This document shows, piece by piece, positions 41,670-50,501 of a DNA stretch of 64,000 nucleotides; positions within the stretch are counted from its first letter, which is position 1, and each line of letters opens with the position of its first letter. The translations under genes and the position numbers were made by a program. The stretch is from contig JAPPLJ010000039.1 in NCBI GenBank assembly GCA_028819475.1, positions 1-64,000 of the forward strand, read 5' to 3'. This DNA is from Rhodospirillaceae bacterium. GTDB taxonomy: Bacteria > Pseudomonadota > Alphaproteobacteria > Bin65. The notes beneath the pieces are model-generated. The model saw only the letters and a program-made list of their open reading frames with translations, ran no database searches and was not told where the DNA came from.

Positions 41670-43241
41670 TTAGCAAGATGGTCGTTTCCCTTCCCGCCAC
41701 ATACCTTCGCAGCGATTACCTGACGGCCAGGTGTAGATTCCGTGACCGTGCATTTTGCCTTCCCGCCATTCCCCTTCGTAGCGATCGCCTCTAGCCCAAC
41801 GGTAGGTGCCGCGACCATGGTACTTGCCGCCGCGCAATTCGCCCGTGTAGATGTCCTGCCCGAAGCTTCCCCGCCAGACCAACCGACCGCTCCCCGAGGC
41901 TTTGCTGTCCACGCAACCGCCCGTCCAAGTGGCGGTTGAGCCCGGATGCGGCGCCTGATTCCACACCTTGCAGGGCCGGTTCCGCAGTTTCTGCCAGATC
42001 GAACCGGAATGGTTGGGCGCCGCTGCACGCAACGTCCTTGCCGAAGCAGCGTCCAGAAACCCCGTCGCCGGCCTGCTTCGGAATTCCTGCCACTCTCTGA
42101 TCGCCTTGCGCGTGCGGTCTCCAAACACGCCGTCCGGCACGCCCGGATCGAAGCCCAGGACCCACAGGCCGGTCTGGACCTTCTTTCGGTCCCGCGCCGT
42201 CAGGTTCAGGGCCGCCTCCGCCGCTTCGGACGCGAACGCGTTCCGGGCGTCGGTCAGGTCCTTCAGGCGATTGCGCGCCAACGCGGCGAAGGTGCCCTGC
42301 GGGTAACGGTCGAGATAGGCCCGGAGATCCGCCGGCCGATCCCGGTCCCTGACCGATTCCCAGAATAGGCGCTCCGCAGCGAGCTGTTCCGCGGTCAGCC
42401 GGTGCGCCGCCGCGCCGCCGCCCTTGGGCGGAACGGCCGGTTTCGCCTGTGTCGGCGCCGGCGGCTTCGGCCGGGCGCCCAGATACGCGCCCTTGCTCGA
42501 CAGGGAGCCGTAGACGAAGGGCTCCTGCTTGTTGCCGGTCGTCTTCAGCACCGCGTCGCGCACCTTGCGGAACATCAGCCCGACCTCAAGGCCCGGCTCC
42601 TCCAGATGGGCCAGCAGGGCCCGGGTGTAGGGGCTGTTGCGGCCCGCGCCGTCCGAGGCCAGCGTGCCTTCCTTCGCGGCATAGGCCACCAGCATCTCGC
42701 CCGACGGCTCGACCCGCGCCAGGCCCCGGCCGATCGAGCGTTTCGCGCCGGCGCGCCGCATCGAGGCCGCAAAGGGATTGTCCCGGCAGGCGTCCAGGAT
42801 GACCAGGCCGAGGCCCGAAGCGCCCTCGACGGCCCGGCCGACTAGGTCGAGCGGCACCGTCTCGAACTCGACCTCCCGGTCGCTCAGCAGGCGAGCGTCG
42901 ACCGGCACCAGGAAGTTGCGCTTGTCGACCTCGATGCCGTGGCCGGCATAGAACACCACGGCGGTTTCGGCGGTCGAGGCGGCGCGCGAGAAGTGCAGCA
43001 GCCCGCGCTCCAGGGCGACCTTGCCGGCATTCTCCAGCTTCGTGACCGCGAACCCCAGCCGGCCGAGCGCGGCGCCGATGTCGCCGGCATCGTTGAGCGG
43101 GTTGGCCAGCTGCGGCGCATGGGCGTAGACCGCGTTGCCGATCACCAGCGCGACCCGCTTGGCGGCTTGCGCCGGGGCTGAAAGCGCCAGCGCCGGCAGC
43201 AGAAGGGCGGCGAACAGTGAGGGAAAGGGTCTCATCGTCAT
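41670..43241 (-). CDS. Caspase-fold protease with peptidoglycan-binding-like and MORN segments
   Basis: 523 aa. Signal peptide (PSLFAALLLPALALSAPAQA), then a caspase-like (peptidase C14) domain: KRVALVIGNAVYAHAPQLANPLNDAGDI, His101 in FYAGHGIEVD and Cys152 in LDACRDNPF. From about residue 360 a helical region ends in a peptidoglycan-binding_1-like block (VQTGLWVLGFDPGVPDGVFGDRTRKAIREWQ), followed by two to three MORN repeats (YHGRGTYRWARGDRYEGEWREG). The end after KRPSC is abrupt, so C-terminal repeats may have been lost. ATG 43241 follows GAGGAGG by nine bases. Paralogue of the next gene upstream. Confidence 0.88.
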   Translation of the reverse strand: MTMRPFPSLFAALLLPALALSAPAQAAKRVALVIGNAVYAHAPQLANPLNDAGDIGAALGRLGFAVTKLENAGKVALERGLLHFSRAASTAETAVVFYAGHGIEVDKRNFLVPVDARLLSDREVEFETVPLDLVGRAVEGASGLGLVILDACRDNPFAASMRRAGAKRSIGRGLARVEPSGEMLVAYAAKEGTLASDGAGRNSPYTRALLAHLEEPGLEVGLMFRKVRDAVLKTTGNKQEPFVYGSLSSKGAYLGARPKPPAPTQAKPAVPPKGGGAAAHRLTAEQLAAERLFWESVRDRDRPADLRAYLDRYPQGTFAALARNRLKDLTDARNAFASEAAEAALNLTARDRKKVQTGLWVLGFDPGVPDGVFGDRTRKAIREWQEFRSRPATGFLDAASARTLRAAAPNHSGSIWQKLRNRPCKVWNQAPHPGSTATWTGGCVDSKASGSGRLVWRGSFGQDIYTGELRGGKYHGRGTYRWARGDRYEGEWREGKMHGHGIYTWPSGNRCEGMWREGKRPSC

Positions 43242-43309
43242 CGTTTTCAGCCTCCTCTCCGTCCCGCAGTGCCGCAGGCCGTCGCCATTTTTCCCGGCAC
43301 TACCGTCGC

Positions 43310-45616
43310 CTATTTGAACCCGCAGGCTTTCTTCGAATTGCCCCAGGTAAACCACCCACGATATCCTCCCGTATTGTAGCTGTAACAGCCGTTAATCGCC
43401 CTGCCCGTGGCTCTTCTCTTGCCGGACTTGTCGAAATAAACTCCCCTGCCGTGGGCCTTTCCGTCTTTGAATTCGCCTTGATATCGCGCGCCATCGGAAA
43501 AATAACCTGTCCCTCGGCCGTGTTCTTTATTGTCCTTCCACCCGCCTTCGTAGCGGCTACCGCTCTTCCATGTATTGGTGCCCCGACCGTGCCGATTGCC
43601 GTCTAGAAATTCACCTTCGTAGCGGTCGCCATTCTTCCATATGTACGTACCGCGGCCGGTTAGCTTTCCCTTCCGGAATTCACCCTCGTAGCGGTCGCCG
43701 TCCTTCCATGTGAAAGTCCCGCGGCCGTGCATCTGGCCGTCCTTCCAGCCTCCCTCGTAACGGTTGCCGGCCGGCCAGGTACGGGTGCCGCGGCCATGTT
43801 TCTTGCCGTTCAGATATTCGCCTTCGTAACGATTGTTGTTAGAAAAAACTTCGACTCCGTGACCGCGAACAAATCCGCCGCCCCGCCATTCGCCCTCGAA
43901 ACGCGTGCCGTTAGGCCAGATCTTTTTTCCCCGGCCGTGCGGCTCTCCATCCTGCCATTCACCGTCGTACCGTACGCCGGCCGGCGATTTGATGATGCCG
44001 CGATCCGGCATTCTGCCGTTGACCCATTCGGCCTCGTAGCGGCGGCCGTCGTGCGAGATGTGAGCGCCTTTTCCGTGCCGCTTGCCGTCCTTCCACTCGC
44101 CTTCGTACCTGGTCCCGTCGGCCGATCTGGCGGTGCCCTGTCCGTGCTGCGCTCCGTCGCGCCACTCGCCCTCATAGCTGGCGCCATCGGCCCAGAAGGC
44201 CTTGCCAGTGCCGTGCTTCCGGCCGGCGCGATACTGGCCGTCGTAAGTCTCCTCGCTCTGCCCGGTCTTCCAGACGGTGCGGCCCTCGCCTGAAGCCCTG
44301 CCGCCCTCGCAGGCGCCCGACCAGGTCACCGTCTCGCCCGGCTGCGGGCCGGGGTTCCACAATTTGCAGGGAGCGTTCGTGGCGGTCGCCCAGACGCCGC
44401 CGGACAGGTCCGGCGCAATGCCGAGCAGGGTCTTCGCGTCCTCGATACCGAGATAGCCGGTCGAGGGCCGGCCCAGCGCGGCCTGCCACTTGCCGATCGC
44501 CGCCCGCGTCGTCTTGTCGAAGAACAGCCCGCCTCGGTCGCCCGGATCGAAGCCGGAGGCCCACAGGGCGGTCTGGATGCGCTGGCGCTCGCCGCGTTTG
44601 AGGCCGAGCGCCGCTTCGGCCGCCGCCGGATCGTCAACGTCCCGCGCCTGCGGGTCCCTGAGCCGCGCGATCCGGTTGCGCGCCAGGGACGCGAACACGC
44701 CGTCGGGATATTGCTCCAGGTAGGCTTCGAGGTCCGCCGGGTCGCGGCTGCCCTTGACCGAGTGCCAGAACAGCGATTCCTTGTCCTTGACGACGATCCC
44801 GCTCCCGCCGCCGGGCGCCACGGTCCCCGGCCCCGGCGCGGACCTTGCCGCCAGGTAGAATCCCTTGCTCGACAGGGAGCCGTAGACGAACGGCTCCTGT
44901 TGTCCGCCGGTGGTTCTGAGCACCGCGTCGCGCACCTTGCGGAACATCAGGCCGACCTCGAGCCCCGGCTGCTCCAGATGGGCCAGCAGGGCCGTGCTGT
45001 AGGGGCTGTTGCGGCCCGCGCCGTCGGCCGCCACCGAGCCGCCCTTGGCGGCATAGGCGACCAGGGTCTCGCCCGCCGGTTCGACCCGCGCCAGGCCGCG
45101 CCCGATCGAGCGCGTCGCGCCGGCGCGCGTCATTGCCTTGGCGAACGGATTGTCCCGGCAGGCGTCGAGCACGATCAGGCGCAATTCCGAGGCCCGGTCG
45201 ACCGAGCGGGAAACCAGGTCGAGCGGCACCGCCTCGAATTCCACGTCCTGGTCGCTCGCCAGGCGCGCATCGACCGGGATCAGGTAGTTGCGCCCGTCGA
45301 CCTCGATGCCGTGGCCGGCGTAGAAGACCATGGCGATCTCGGACATTGCCGCGGCCCGGGTGAAGGCCCGCAGGCCCTTGCGCATCGCATCGTAGCCGGC
45401 ATTGTCGAGCCGGGTGACCGCGAAACCGAGCCGGCCCAGCGCAGCGCCGATATCGGCCGCGTCGTTGAGCGGATTGGCGAGCCGCGACGCATGTTTGTAT
45501 TCGGCATTGCCGATCACCAGCGCAACGCGCTTTGCGGCCTGCGCAGGGCTGACTAAGGCTAGCGACAGCAACAGCGCAGCCGCGCACTGCCCGGCAATCT
45601 GTTTGCGGACGTTCAT
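43310..45616 (-). CDS. Caspase-fold protease with about a dozen MORN repeats
   Basis: 768 aa, paralogue of the neighbour at 41670. Signal peptide ending SPAQA, then a C14 caspase-like domain with His102 (FYAGHGIEVDGRNYLIP) and Cys153 (LDACRDNPF). A peptidoglycan-binding-like block comes next (IQTALWASGFDPGDRGGLFFDKTTRAAIGKWQ), then about twelve MORN repeats of the form GRGTxTWxxGxRYEGEWxxGxxH. A Cys-containing tail (NGCYSYNTGGYRGWF) ends the protein. ATG 45616 has a GGAGGAGGAG box directly upstream. Exported caspase-fold proteins of bacteria are generally of unknown role; MORN arrays usually bind membranes or other proteins. Confidence 0.9.
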   Translation of the reverse strand: MNVRKQIAGQCAAALLLSLALVSPAQAAKRVALVIGNAEYKHASRLANPLNDAADIGAALGRLGFAVTRLDNAGYDAMRKGLRAFTRAAAMSEIAMVFYAGHGIEVDGRNYLIPVDARLASDQDVEFEAVPLDLVSRSVDRASELRLIVLDACRDNPFAKAMTRAGATRSIGRGLARVEPAGETLVAYAAKGGSVAADGAGRNSPYSTALLAHLEQPGLEVGLMFRKVRDAVLRTTGGQQEPFVYGSLSSKGFYLAARSAPGPGTVAPGGGSGIVVKDKESLFWHSVKGSRDPADLEAYLEQYPDGVFASLARNRIARLRDPQARDVDDPAAAEAALGLKRGERQRIQTALWASGFDPGDRGGLFFDKTTRAAIGKWQAALGRPSTGYLGIEDAKTLLGIAPDLSGGVWATATNAPCKLWNPGPQPGETVTWSGACEGGRASGEGRTVWKTGQSEETYDGQYRAGRKHGTGKAFWADGASYEGEWRDGAQHGQGTARSADGTRYEGEWKDGKRHGKGAHISHDGRRYEAEWVNGRMPDRGIIKSPAGVRYDGEWQDGEPHGRGKKIWPNGTRFEGEWRGGGFVRGHGVEVFSNNNRYEGEYLNGKKHGRGTRTWPAGNRYEGGWKDGQMHGRGTFTWKDGDRYEGEFRKGKLTGRGTYIWKNGDRYEGEFLDGNRHGRGTNTWKSGSRYEGGWKDNKEHGRGTGYFSDGARYQGEFKDGKAHGRGVYFDKSGKRRATGRAINGCYSYNTGGYRGWFTWGNSKKACGFK

Positions 45617-45706
45617 CTCCTCCTCCTCTCCGCGGCCCCAGCGCCCTTTTCGACGGGCGTTTCTCGCACCGCGTTACCCGGTTCGGCGCGCCGGATCGGC
45701 CGGCCG

Positions 45707-46264
45707 TCACGGCGTGTGCGTGACGTTGCGGATCTCGACGCGCCGGTTGATCGCGGCTTCGGGGTCGTTCGGGTCCAGCAGCTGGCGCTCGCCCATGCCC
45801 TTCCAGCTGATCAGCGAACTGTCGAGCGCGAATTTGCGCACGATGTAGCCGACCACGGCGGCGGCCCGCCGGTCGGACAGGGCGTCGTTGTATTCCAGCG
45901 TGCCTTTCGCGTCTGTATGGCCGACGATCTCGATGGCCTGGCCCTTCAGCGCCTCGTTGGAGAGCGCCCGACCGAGCACGTCGAGGGTCAGCATGGAGTC
46001 GTTGTCGAGCCGGGCCGAATCGAAGGCGAAGGTCACCTTGAGGTCGATCGACGGCACCGGGCGTTTCTCCTCGCCGGTGACGGTCACGCCCCGCTTGCCG
46101 AAGCTGCGCGTCGTGCTGAAGCTGCGGGCCTTGGCCGGCCGCTTGGTCAGCGCCTCGATGATCTCCGTTTCGGTCCGCCGCGACTGGCTCTCGGCAGCGG
46201 GGGCGAGTGCGGCGCCCGTTATCGCCGTAAGAGCGACGGATAAGGCGATGCAGGATGTCTTCAT
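45707..46264 (-). CDS. OmpA family protein
   Basis: 185 aa. Signal peptide (LSVALTAITGAALAPAAES), a short linker, then an OmpA C-terminal peptidoglycan-associating domain: VTFAFDSARLD, IEIVGHTDAKGTLEYNDALSDRRAAAVVGYIV and INRRVEIRNV. The histidine-aspartate-arginine pattern for diaminopimelate binding is intact. It sits between the caspase-like genes and the papain-like protease gene, all on the reverse strand with short gaps, pointing to a common periplasmic system. Confidence 0.9.
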   Translation of the reverse strand: MKTSCIALSVALTAITGAALAPAAESQSRRTETEIIEALTKRPAKARSFSTTRSFGKRGVTVTGEEKRPVPSIDLKVTFAFDSARLDNDSMLTLDVLGRALSNEALKGQAIEIVGHTDAKGTLEYNDALSDRRAAAVVGYIVRKFALDSSLISWKGMGERQLLDPNDPEAAINRRVEIRNVTHTP

Positions 46265-46268
46265 GGGT

Positions 46269-47825
46269 CTACTCTCCCTGTTTCGTCTCCAGGGCGACGA
46301 AGGCGGCGCCGACGACCCGCTCCGGCCGGGTCGGGTCGGGCCGGGCGACGATGGCGCGGCGCAGCGCGGTCAGGAATTCGCGCTCGGTCTCGATCAGCGG
46401 CCGCTTGCCGGCGAACAGCGGGCTGCGCGACGCAATGGCCACAACCATTTCCTTGCCAAAAGGCGCGGAGACAGTGAATTTCGGCCTTCCCTCCCGCCCG
46501 TCGCCGAAGGCCAGTGCGGTCCGGGCCGGCCAGGTCCTGAGCGTCACCGGATCGGAGCGGACCAGGTTGACCACCTTGCCGTCGGCCTGGACATAGGCGA
46601 CGTGCAGATAGCCCTGGAAGCCGGCCATCCTGACTCCGAAGCTCAGGGTCTCGCCGGCCCGGTAGGCGCGCTTCGGCAGGGCGATGATCGGCCGGCTCGT
46701 GTGGGCCAGCGGCTTCGCCAGGGTCATCAGGGTCTCGCATTGCGGCCACGGCCGCAGCGCAACGGCGACCTGCGCGTTGGCCTGTGCCGCCGCCCGGCGC
46801 ACCTTGGCGAGATCGTCCTTCGCGCCGACGAAGCCGATGACGGCCGGCTTGCCGTTCCTCGTCGCGACCCTGAGCCGGCCGCAGGAAACCGCCGGCAACC
46901 GGATTGTCTGCACGGCCGGCGGCGGCTTGGGTTTGGGCGGCGCGGGTTTTGCCGCGAGGCGCATGGCGAAGCCGTATTTCACCCGCCGCCGGAAGGTATC
47001 GTAGCCGATCCGGCCGAAACCGCGCTCGCCCCAGCGCCGGCCCCAGGAGTTGACGACCTTGAAATAGCGGCCGCGTTCCGAGTAACCGACGACGGTCACG
47101 GCATGGCCGTCCTGCCGGAGATCGACCGGACCGGCGCGCCAGACGCGCCGGCCGCGCAGCCGGTGGAACGCCCGGTCCGGCACCATGCCGATCACCACCG
47201 GATGGCCCTTGGCCAGTTCGGCCTTGACCTGGTCGGGGCGGCCGGTATCGACCCGCAGCCAGCCGGCGATGCGGAACCGGGTGGCGCGCGCGACGGTCCC
47301 CGGCCCCGGCCGGCGGCAGCGCCGCGGACCGTAGGGATAGGTGGCCCAGGAGACCGCGCCGTTCTTCAGCAGGTTGAGGGCGTCGCTGATCCGGCTGCCG
47401 GTATCGCAGCCGGCGCCCGGCCGGCGGATCGTATCGTAGATGAAGGCTGGGCTGGGAATCCGGTCGGCGCCCAGGCGCCCGCCGCCGCCGGGCGTGCTGT
47501 TATAGTAGGAGCGGGCGGCATAGCCGACCGCCCAGCCGACGCAGGAGCCCTGTCTGCCCTGGTGGCCCGCGGGCGGAAAGCGGTGGCTCAGATCGATCCG
47601 TTCGGGCAGGAACGCCCGGAACGTCCGGGTCTGCGGCCGTTTCGCCAGCGCCGCCGGGTCTTCCGGCAATGCGCCGGTGGCATAGACTGTGTCTTCCGGG
47701 TCCGGCTGCTCCTGGGCTCGCGCGGTCTGTGTCACGGCGGCGAGAGCCAGCGCAATCGCTCCCGTCAGGACAACGCCGAAGGGAGCAATCGCAAACCCGC
47801 CAATTTTATCGCAGTGGGGCCTCAT
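46269..47825 (-). CDS. Papain-like (C1 family) cysteine protease, exported
   Basis: 518 aa. Hydrophobic N-terminal signal (GVVLTGAIALALAAVTQTARA). The catalytic Cys95 lies in RQGSCVGWAVGYAARSYY, His241 in DGHAVTVVGY and Asn259 in KVVNSWGRRWGERGF, so the papain triad is complete. The C-terminal 170 residues contain a segment (KRAYRAGETLSFGVRMAGFQGYLHVAYVQADGKVVNLV) that looks like the DUF4384 domain often found with bacterial caspase-like proteins. ATG 47825 is chosen as the last good start before element 2, which inserted only 42 bp upstream and must have replaced the native promoter region. Stop is 4 bp from the OmpA-like gene start. Confidence 0.88.
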   Translation of the reverse strand: MRPHCDKIGGFAIAPFGVVLTGAIALALAAVTQTARAQEQPDPEDTVYATGALPEDPAALAKRPQTRTFRAFLPERIDLSHRFPPAGHQGRQGSCVGWAVGYAARSYYNSTPGGGGRLGADRIPSPAFIYDTIRRPGAGCDTGSRISDALNLLKNGAVSWATYPYGPRRCRRPGPGTVARATRFRIAGWLRVDTGRPDQVKAELAKGHPVVIGMVPDRAFHRLRGRRVWRAGPVDLRQDGHAVTVVGYSERGRYFKVVNSWGRRWGERGFGRIGYDTFRRRVKYGFAMRLAAKPAPPKPKPPPAVQTIRLPAVSCGRLRVATRNGKPAVIGFVGAKDDLAKVRRAAAQANAQVAVALRPWPQCETLMTLAKPLAHTSRPIIALPKRAYRAGETLSFGVRMAGFQGYLHVAYVQADGKVVNLVRSDPVTLRTWPARTALAFGDGREGRPKFTVSAPFGKEMVVAIASRSPLFAGKRPLIETEREFLTALRRAIVARPDPTRPERVVGAAFVALETKQGE

Positions 47826-47859
47826 ATTGACAGAATATTGCTGAATCACCGATTTATAA

Positions 47860-47867
47860 ATTTTTTT
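47860..47867 (+). repeat. Target-site duplication, left copy (ATTTTTTT)
   Basis: Eight bases ATTTTTTT before the left end of element 2 recur at 50524-50531 after the right end. Confidence 0.9.
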
Positions 47868-47889
47868 CGGAATAAGTAGATAGGGGCTT
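47868..47889 (+). repeat. Left terminal inverted repeat, element 2
   Basis: Starts CGGAATAAGTAGATAGGG and is identical to the reverse complement of 50502-50523 over 22 bp. Confidence 0.93.
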
Positions 47890-47915
47890 GAAATATCCCC
47901 GTCAATCCCTATATT
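47888..47915 (+). promoter_or_regulatory. Transposase promoter, element 2
   Basis: TTGAAA (47888-47893) and TATATT (47910-47915) are 16 bp apart, the first box overlapping the inner end of the terminal repeat. The CCCTATATT string matches the promoter of element 1. TCCCT just ahead of the -10 box can pair with AGGGA of the ribosome-binding site at 47923-47927. Confidence 0.6.
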
Positions 47916-47936
47916 CAGAGTACAGGGAGAGACGCC

Positions 47937-48815
47937 ATGAACCTCATCACCATCTTCCAACGCTACCCGGATCAGGAAGCTTGCATTGAGCATATGGAGC
48001 GCGTGCGCTGGGGCGACGAAGCCCATTGCCCGCACTGCGGTTCCGTCAAGGTCGCCCGCAAGGCGGAGCGGTACAGGGTAGGCCGCTGGAATTGCCACGA
48101 TTGCAAGGCCAGCTTCAACGTCCTGTCCGGGACCATCTTCGAAAAGACGAAAATCCCGCTGCAAAAGTGGTTCATGGCTATCGGGATCATGGTCAACGCC
48201 AAAAAGAGCGTTTCCAGTTTCCAGTTGTCCCGCGATCTCGACATGAACCAAAAATCGGCATGGTACATGCAACAGCGTATCCGGGCCGCGATGGCCGCGG
48301 ATCAAGGCCCGCTGCTTCAAGGGATTGTCGAGGCGGATGAAACCTACGTCGGCGGCAAGCCCCGGAAGCCGAACCGCCGCGACGACGACGGGCCGGGCAA
48401 GCCGCGCGGTCGCGGAACATCCAAGACTCCGGTTGTCGGCGCTGTAGAGCGCGGCGGCCGGGCCGTTGCCCGCATTGCCGATGGGCTGGACGGCAAAAGC
48501 CTTCTGCGGTTCCTGAAACAGAATGTCGATCCGGTCGGAACGCTCCTGATTACCGACGAATGGAAGGGCTACAAGCCGGTCCGTAAAGCCTACCAGCACG
48601 CCGTTATCAAGCACTCCGAAGCCTACGCCGACGGCGACACGCACACGAACACCATTGAAGGCGTTTGGGCGCTCCTGAAGCGGGCGCGGTACGGGCAGCA
48701 CCATCATTACACCCGCCACTGGATGCCTCTGTTCATTGCCGAAGCGGTCTGGAAATACAATCACCGAAAGACGGACAGGGGCTTCGATATGTTCATGCGG
48801 AGTTGCTTCGCATGA
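47937..48815 (+). CDS. IS1595-family (ISXO2-like) transposase
   Basis: 292 aa. Zinc ribbon with Cys31/Cys34 (CPHCGS) and Cys53/Cys56 (CHDC). Catalytic triad positions are Asp134 in VEADETYVGG, Asp207 in LLITDEWKGY and Glu241 in TNTIEGVWALLKR. It is closer to the common ISXO2 form than the transposase of element 1. Intact, with AGGGAGA about nine bases before ATG 47937. TGA overlaps the methyltransferase start. Confidence 0.95.
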   Translation: MNLITIFQRYPDQEACIEHMERVRWGDEAHCPHCGSVKVARKAERYRVGRWNCHDCKASFNVLSGTIFEKTKIPLQKWFMAIGIMVNAKKSVSSFQLSRDLDMNQKSAWYMQQRIRAAMAADQGPLLQGIVEADETYVGGKPRKPNRRDDDGPGKPRGRGTSKTPVVGAVERGGRAVARIADGLDGKSLLRFLKQNVDPVGTLLITDEWKGYKPVRKAYQHAVIKHSEAYADGDTHTNTIEGVWALLKRARYGQHHHYTRHWMPLFIAEAVWKYNHRKTDRGFDMFMRSCFA

Positions 48816-50497
48816 ACCGCCTCTATTACGGCGACTGCCTCACCGTCATGCAGGAAATGTCGCTCGGCAGTGTGGATCTGATCTATCTCGATCCGCCGTT
48901 CCAATCGAACCGCGATTACAACGCCATCTATCAGGACGAAACCGGCCGTCCTCTGCCCGATCAAATCGAAGCGTTTTGCGATACATGGACTCTGGATGCA
49001 GACCGGGAGCGCGCCATCCGCGCCATGCCGGTGCTGATGCGCGAACATGGGATCGAAGACGAAATCGCGGAGTTCTGGCGCTTGTGGATGAACGCGCTAC
49101 GCAAGACGAACCCGCGGCTTCTGGCGTATCTGTCCTACATGGTGCAGCGGCTATTACCCATGCGCGGCCTGTTGAAGCCGACCGGAAGCCTGTACCTTCA
49201 CTGCGATCCGACCGCCAGTCACTACATCAAAGTGATGCTTGACGGGCTGTTCGGGCATGAGAATTTTCGGAATGAAATTGTCTGGCGGCGCACCGGCGCG
49301 CATGGCCGCGCGAAAAGATGGGGACCAATTCACGATACGCTTTTGTTTTACAGCCGAGGAAAAAAGTACACATGGAATCGCGTTTTTGAAGCCTATGATC
49401 CCGAATACATTGAGAACTTTTACCGCTTCAAAGATGACCATGACCGCTATCGTCTTGTGACGCTTGATGGCCCTGGGACCAGGAAAGGCGATTCCGGGCA
49501 ACCGTGGCGAGGGGTAAATCCGACCGATAAGGGGCGGCATTGGGAATTGCCGCCGGATCGCGCATTGCCAGACTGGTTCGATTTTCCCGAAGGCTATTCC
49601 GGCATGACAATTCAAGAGCGTCTTGATGTTCTTGATGCAGCCGGCCTGATTTACTGGCCGCCGCGTGGGTCCGTTCCGCAGTACAAACGCTATCTGTCCG
49701 TGTCTGCGGGCAACCCGGTTCAAGATATTGTCTCGGATATTAGGCCCATAGGATCGCAGGCCAAAGAGCGGCTCGGCTACAACACACAAAAGCCGATAGA
49801 ACTTCTAGAGCGGATCATCGCGGCCAGCTCGAATCCCGGCGACGTGGTATTCGATCCGTTCTGCGGGTGCGCCACGACGCTTGAAGCGGCGCACCGCCTC
49901 GGCCGGCGCTGGATCGGAATCGACATTGCCATTCACGCCATAAAGCGCGTGGCCAAAATACGGCTGGAAGAGCGGTTGAAGCTGGTCGAGGGAACCGACT
50001 TCACGATTGACGGTGTCCCGCGCAACCTCGAAGGCGCGCGCGACCTGTGGACCCGCGACAAGTACCATTTCCAGAAATGGGCAGTCGAGGAAGTGGACGG
50101 CTTCGTTACGACCCGCCGCGGCAGCGACGGCGGTATCGACGGGCGGCTCTACTTCGCCATGCCGCAGACCAGCCCCACGGCGCGCGATCCGCTCCGCTCA
50201 ATGGTGATTGAAGTGAAAGGCGGCAAGAACGTCGGTATCGGCGTTGTGCGCGACCTGCGCGGCGTCCTGGAGCGTGAGGAAGCCGAGATGGCAGGGCTGA
50301 TAGTCATGGACGATCCCGGCCCGCGCAAGCGCGCCAATTTCGAGCGGGAGATGGCCGCGGCTGGCGATCTCGACGTGTTCGGAACGCTCTATCCCCGGAT
50401 GCAGCTTTTGACGGTCGAGGAAATTATCGGCGGCGCACGCTTCAACACGCCGGGAGCGGTCGGAAAAGGTGCTGGACAAGCCGCCCTTGCTGTGTGA
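48812..50497 (+). CDS. DNA methyltransferase fused to PD-(D/E)XK (Mrr-like) nuclease
   Basis: 561 aa. The methyltransferase part has catalytic DPPF at 27-30 (YLDPPFQSNRDYN), HCDPTASHYIK at 130-140, YNTQKP, and the AdoMet motif DPFCGCATT at 348-356: an amino-methyltransferase of the same beta-type as that of element 1. From about residue 410 there is a separate domain: KYHFQKWAVEEVDGF, then SDGGIDGRLYF with Asp443, and MVIEVKGGKN with Glu467 and Lys469. This is the D-x(n)-E-x-K core of an Mrr-like restriction nuclease. Methylation and cleavage would reside in one polypeptide, carried by an insertion sequence and coupled to its transposase by ATGA at 48812. Confidence 0.9.
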   Translation: MNRLYYGDCLTVMQEMSLGSVDLIYLDPPFQSNRDYNAIYQDETGRPLPDQIEAFCDTWTLDADRERAIRAMPVLMREHGIEDEIAEFWRLWMNALRKTNPRLLAYLSYMVQRLLPMRGLLKPTGSLYLHCDPTASHYIKVMLDGLFGHENFRNEIVWRRTGAHGRAKRWGPIHDTLLFYSRGKKYTWNRVFEAYDPEYIENFYRFKDDHDRYRLVTLDGPGTRKGDSGQPWRGVNPTDKGRHWELPPDRALPDWFDFPEGYSGMTIQERLDVLDAAGLIYWPPRGSVPQYKRYLSVSAGNPVQDIVSDIRPIGSQAKERLGYNTQKPIELLERIIAASSNPGDVVFDPFCGCATTLEAAHRLGRRWIGIDIAIHAIKRVAKIRLEERLKLVEGTDFTIDGVPRNLEGARDLWTRDKYHFQKWAVEEVDGFVTTRRGSDGGIDGRLYFAMPQTSPTARDPLRSMVIEVKGGKNVGIGVVRDLRGVLEREEAEMAGLIVMDDPGPRKRANFEREMAAAGDLDVFGTLYPRMQLLTVEEIIGGARFNTPGAVGKGAGQAALAV

Positions 50498-50501
50498 TAT
50501 T

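Noticed and set aside
43310-44300. MORN-coding repeats as a DNA satellite or CRISPR-like array
   Set aside because: The periodicity of about 69 bp is that of 23-residue MORN units in a continuous coding frame.
47868-48764. Reverse-strand frame extending the papain-like protease through element 2
   Set aside because: The extension is antisense to the transposase and crosses the terminal repeat; the signal peptide at 47825 marks the real beginning.
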